Translations under genes and position numbers: made by a program | Shown: positions 61,525-64,000 of the stretch, piece after piece | Numbering within the stretch: position 1 is the stretch's first letter | How the letters are laid out: every line of letters starts with the position of its first letter | The notes under the pieces: generated by a model | The model's input: only the letters and a program-made list of their open reading frames with translations | What the model was told of the DNA's origin: nothing | The model's database searches: none | Origin: Flavobacterium suaedae | GTDB taxonomy: Bacteria; Bacteroidota; Bacteroidia; Flavobacteriales; Flavobacteriaceae | Direction: 5' to 3' | Assembly: GCF_014642915.1 (NCBI RefSeq) | Contig: NZ_BMJE01000004.1 | Coordinates: 124,001-188,000, forward strand | Length of the DNA stretch: 64,000 bases

Positions 61525-61854
61525 ATGAAAAAGATGCTATTATTAAACGGGCTGTTATTCTTGTTTGTTTCTTGCGATTGTCATCAAATTATAAGAGGAA
61601 CTGTAATTGACAAGGAAACGAATAAACCATTAGAAAATATACTGGTATATAAAAAGAGTGATAAGGAGTATACAAGAATACTTACTGATTCTTTAGGCAT
61701 TTTTGAACTATCAGATGTTTCAGGTGGGCTATGGGGATGTCCACCAATGGAAATTGTAATAGAAGGAGAAGGGTATTTGAAAAAAGAAGGTGAAATACCA
61801 GCCGGCGGAGAAAAAACCATTGAACTGGAAGTTGACAAGAATAGTAAGCAGTAA
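61525..61854 (+). CDS. Small lipoprotein with carboxypeptidase-regulatory-like domain
   Basis: 109 residues. Lipoprotein signal MKKMLLLNGLLFLFVSC (Cys17), then one CarboxypepD_reg-like beta-sandwich: IIRGTVIDKETNKPLENILV, YTRILTDSLGIFELSDV and PMEIVIEGEGYLKKEGEI. The fold occurs as a plug or adhesion module in Bacteroidota outer-membrane proteins; stand-alone forms have no known activity. It lies between flotillin and the large ATPase on the same strand. Confidence 0.8.
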   Translation: MKKMLLLNGLLFLFVSCDCHQIIRGTVIDKETNKPLENILVYKKSDKEYTRILTDSLGIFELSDVSGGLWGCPPMEIVIEGEGYLKKEGEIPAGGEKTIELEVDKNSKQ

Positions 61855-61907
61855 GGTTTTTTTATCTGCTATAATTCTCAATCTTAATTAAAAAACCACA
61901 CCATACC

Positions 61908-64000
61908 ATGAGTAAACTGGAAGGCGGTACCTATGAAATTATACAAAGCCGTTTGCAAACCCAGAAGAACGACCTTTTGGGCAGGCTTCAAAAACTAAAT
62001 GAAGCGCGAAAGGAAGTATTTGGTAGTGTTGAAACGAAGCTGATAGCCAATAACAGGATAATAACCCAAAACAACTGTATTCCTGCCGATGTAGTTTCTA
62101 TAGGCAATACATGCATACTGGGCTATAATGTACACTTCGGGTTACGTACCGATATAAAAACCGAAGATGTATTTAGTATCTATACTTTTAAAGACGGTAA
62201 TTTCCATCAGGAAAGCCTGGACTTTATAAATGATGAAACATTTCAAACCGATTTTTTTAACTTATATAAATATTACAGGGACACCAGTTTCCGTAAGTTT
62301 TTTATAGCAGGCAATTACCTGCACATGGTTTTCCAAATCAGCGACAGGTTGTCGGATATCAAGACCTTTAAATGGCTGATAAAAGAAAATACCCTAACCT
62401 ATATAGACAACAGGAGTGACAGCGAATATAAATTCCCGCGCCAGCACGATTTCCGTTGGCAGGAAGCCACCCGCGATATGCAGCGTTACGGTAAGCACCC
62501 GCACGTGTCTATATTGGATAAAGTATTTGTAGAAACCGTAGGCGGAACGCTTACCATAAAAATAGAAGATAACACCGCCACAGGCAAAGGTATTTATGAT
62601 GAGGAAGTAATCCACCCCGACCAGACGCTGGATGATGGTAATTTCCAGTATGCCGATTTAGGTAACCTTATTGCCTTGCGTATAAAACCCTTTCAGGAAG
62701 AGCCACGCTATTTTATATACAACCACAAATTACAGGAGGTTCGTAAAATAGACAGTTTAGAGACTTCGGCTATACTATTACCGGACGACCACGGGCTGAT
62801 ATTCTCTAACGGGTATTACCTGCAAACAGGCGAGTATAAAATATTTGAAAACAGCTTAGAGAACCTGCTGTTTGAGGAGCGTATTGCTTCGCCAAACGGG
62901 GAGGACTTTATGTATGTTTTCTACGAAGAGCAATACGGGCAGTATGTATTAATGTCCTACAACCTTATTACCCGTCAGGTAATGACGCCTATAATCTGTA
63001 ATGGATTTACCATTTTGCAAAATGGCGAATTGTGTTATTTCCGTGCAGAAGACGAAGCGACTAAAAACCACTTGGTGCAAATATGGCAAACGCCATTTGT
63101 GCAGGGCGATATTATGCCGTCGCAACATCAGGACAGTTACATTTACAAAATAGGGAATAAGGATATTGTAAAAGCTATGGCAGACTGTCAGGCTATTATT
63201 ACCCTTTTAAATAAAGATGATGATTATGAGGGATTGTATGCTGACCTTACAAGATTATCGCAAAATATTCTTGATGGTTATTACTGGATAACCAACGAGG
63301 AAACATTTGAATTAGACCATCCGCTAACCGAAATAAAGAAGACGGCAAATGCTGCTATAGACGAATTTGAAAAAGTTGTGCAGCTCCGTCAGAACGCAAA
63401 AAAAATAACCGATGAGGTACGGCAAAAAGCAGAGGCACTATTTATTCAGATAAAAAGTTCACCTCTTAATGATATTGATGTTTTTGTAGCCGACCTTGCC
63501 GGATTGCGTTCATTGCGAGGACAGGTAATCAGCCTGCGCGAAGTGCGTTATGTTGACCCTGAATTTATTGATGCACTGGAAGCCGAGATAGTAGAACATA
63601 CCGAGGTTATTTCGCAAAACTGTGTAGTATTCCTTATGGATGATAAGGCACTATCGCCCTATCATGCCCGAGTAGAAGAAAAGAAAGGTGAAATAGAAGG
63701 TGTTACTACCGTAGCCGAAGGGAAAGCATTACAGGAAGAGGTAGGTAAAATTACCGCCGACCTTGAGATGCTGATAGACATAGTATCGAACCTTAAAATT
63801 GAGGATACATCTAAGTCTACCCACATCATTAATAATATCTCGTTAATTTTTGCCACCCTCAACAGGGTTAAGGCAGATATTAAAAACAAGATAAAATCTT
63901 TAGGCAGTAAAGAGGCAAAAGCTGATTTTGCAGCCCAAATAAAACTGATAGACCAAAGTATTGTAAATGCTTTAGACAGAGCCACCACTCCTGAAAAAAC
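61908..64000 (+). CDS. DUF3686-type large ATPase, N-terminal part
   Basis: The frame stays open from ATG 61908 to the window end (697 codons) and continues outside. N-terminus MSKLEGGTYEIIQSRLQTQK. The first 450 residues are the poorly characterised domain seen in 'DNA-repair ATPase' annotations (DUF3686: NNRIITQNNCIPADVVSIGN, EDEATKNHLVQIWQTPF). Coiled-coil segments follow (about 480-690; VVQLRQNAKKITDEVRQKAE, LVFSAKETRL-like heptads). The AAA+ domain with Walker motifs would lie beyond this window, so ATPase activity is not shown here. Same CATACCATG initiation context as the cluster upstream. Confidence 0.75.
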   Translation, partial: MSKLEGGTYEIIQSRLQTQKNDLLGRLQKLNEARKEVFGSVETKLIANNRIITQNNCIPADVVSIGNTCILGYNVHFGLRTDIKTEDVFSIYTFKDGNFHQESLDFINDETFQTDFFNLYKYYRDTSFRKFFIAGNYLHMVFQISDRLSDIKTFKWLIKENTLTYIDNRSDSEYKFPRQHDFRWQEATRDMQRYGKHPHVSILDKVFVETVGGTLTIKIEDNTATGKGIYDEEVIHPDQTLDDGNFQYADLGNLIALRIKPFQEEPRYFIYNHKLQEVRKIDSLETSAILLPDDHGLIFSNGYYLQTGEYKIFENSLENLLFEERIASPNGEDFMYVFYEEQYGQYVLMSYNLITRQVMTPIICNGFTILQNGELCYFRAEDEATKNHLVQIWQTPFVQGDIMPSQHQDSYIYKIGNKDIVKAMADCQAIITLLNKDDDYEGLYADLTRLSQNILDGYYWITNEETFELDHPLTEIKKTANAAIDEFEKVVQLRQNAKKITDEVRQKAEALFIQIKSSPLNDIDVFVADLAGLRSLRGQVISLREVRYVDPEFIDALEAEIVEHTEVISQNCVVFLMDDKALSPYHARVEEKKGEIEGVTTVAEGKALQEEVGKITADLEMLIDIVSNLKIEDTSKSTHIINNISLIFATLNRVKADIKNKIKSLGSKEAKADFAAQIKLIDQSIVNALDRATTPEK

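Overview
The window is AT-rich chromosomal DNA from a member of the Bacteroidota, most likely the family Flavobacteriaceae (Flavobacterium or a close genus). The evidence is a gliding lipoprotein gene (gldH), Bacteroidota-restricted families (DUF4421, long TrhO, PSP1/RicT next to gldH), lipoproteins with acidic residues just after the lipobox cysteine, and promoters of the Bacteroidota type (TTTG, a 16-21 base spacer, then TAnnTTTG). I see no rRNA, tRNA, CRISPR array, transposase or prophage. Most of the window is housekeeping DNA with a few accessory islands.

Layout. 1-7000: tail of a membrane gene, a small antitoxin-like ORF, trhO (tRNA U34 hydroxylase with an extra C-terminal domain), an orphan lipoprotein between twin terminators, then ricT-gldH-PBP1A. 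7083-8541: scoAB CoA-transferase. 8661-13477 (minus): a run from a small XRE regulator and membrane protein through ogt, a serine hydrolase and a 3'-5' exonuclease to a double-ATPase ABC protein. 13614-16204: a DUF1573 protein divergent from a histidine kinase/response regulator pair. 16297-26605 (minus): a long tightly packed heme operon, hemA-hemC-trkH-trkA-hemD-hemE-GNAT-hemF-DUF4421-hemB-cytochrome c. Across the divergent AraC regulator, 27720-33531 carries a macro-domain gene, hemH, a MATE transporter, hemJ, a histidine kinase and a crotonase. All steps from glutamyl-tRNA to heme are therefore here except HemL; the use of HemF and HemJ points to an aerobic lifestyle.

33579-42298 is mostly minus strand: membrane proteins (GDYXXLXY/DUF2157, YiaA), an unknown alpha-solenoid protein, an HD phosphohydrolase, acyl-ACP desaturase plus PlsC, bacilliredoxin and lycopene cyclase. 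42429-47171 is a metal-homeostasis block: DtxR-type regulator and ZIP transporter on plus, SCO-feoA-feoB-Cys-rich peptide on minus. 47338-53647 holds an M13 peptidase, an orphan LuxR-type response regulator, a YeeZ-like protein, a GNAT-nitrilase fusion and a DUF4269 protein. 53784-56434 has two lipoproteins I cannot assign.

The most interesting part is 56496-64000. A self-contained membrane-stress module (YbjN-like, PspA, YqiJ/NfeD-like, a 24-residue peptide ORF, flotillin, lipoprotein and the start of a large DUF3686/AAA-type ATPase) is divergent from an XRE/S24-like repressor. The shared intergenic region carries a perfect 12-bp inverted repeat that brackets a near-ideal Bacteroidota promoter. 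Related PspA-flotillin-ATPase sets are known from comparative genomics but are poorly understood. The repressor-operator layout and the tiny ORF are the parts I would examine first.
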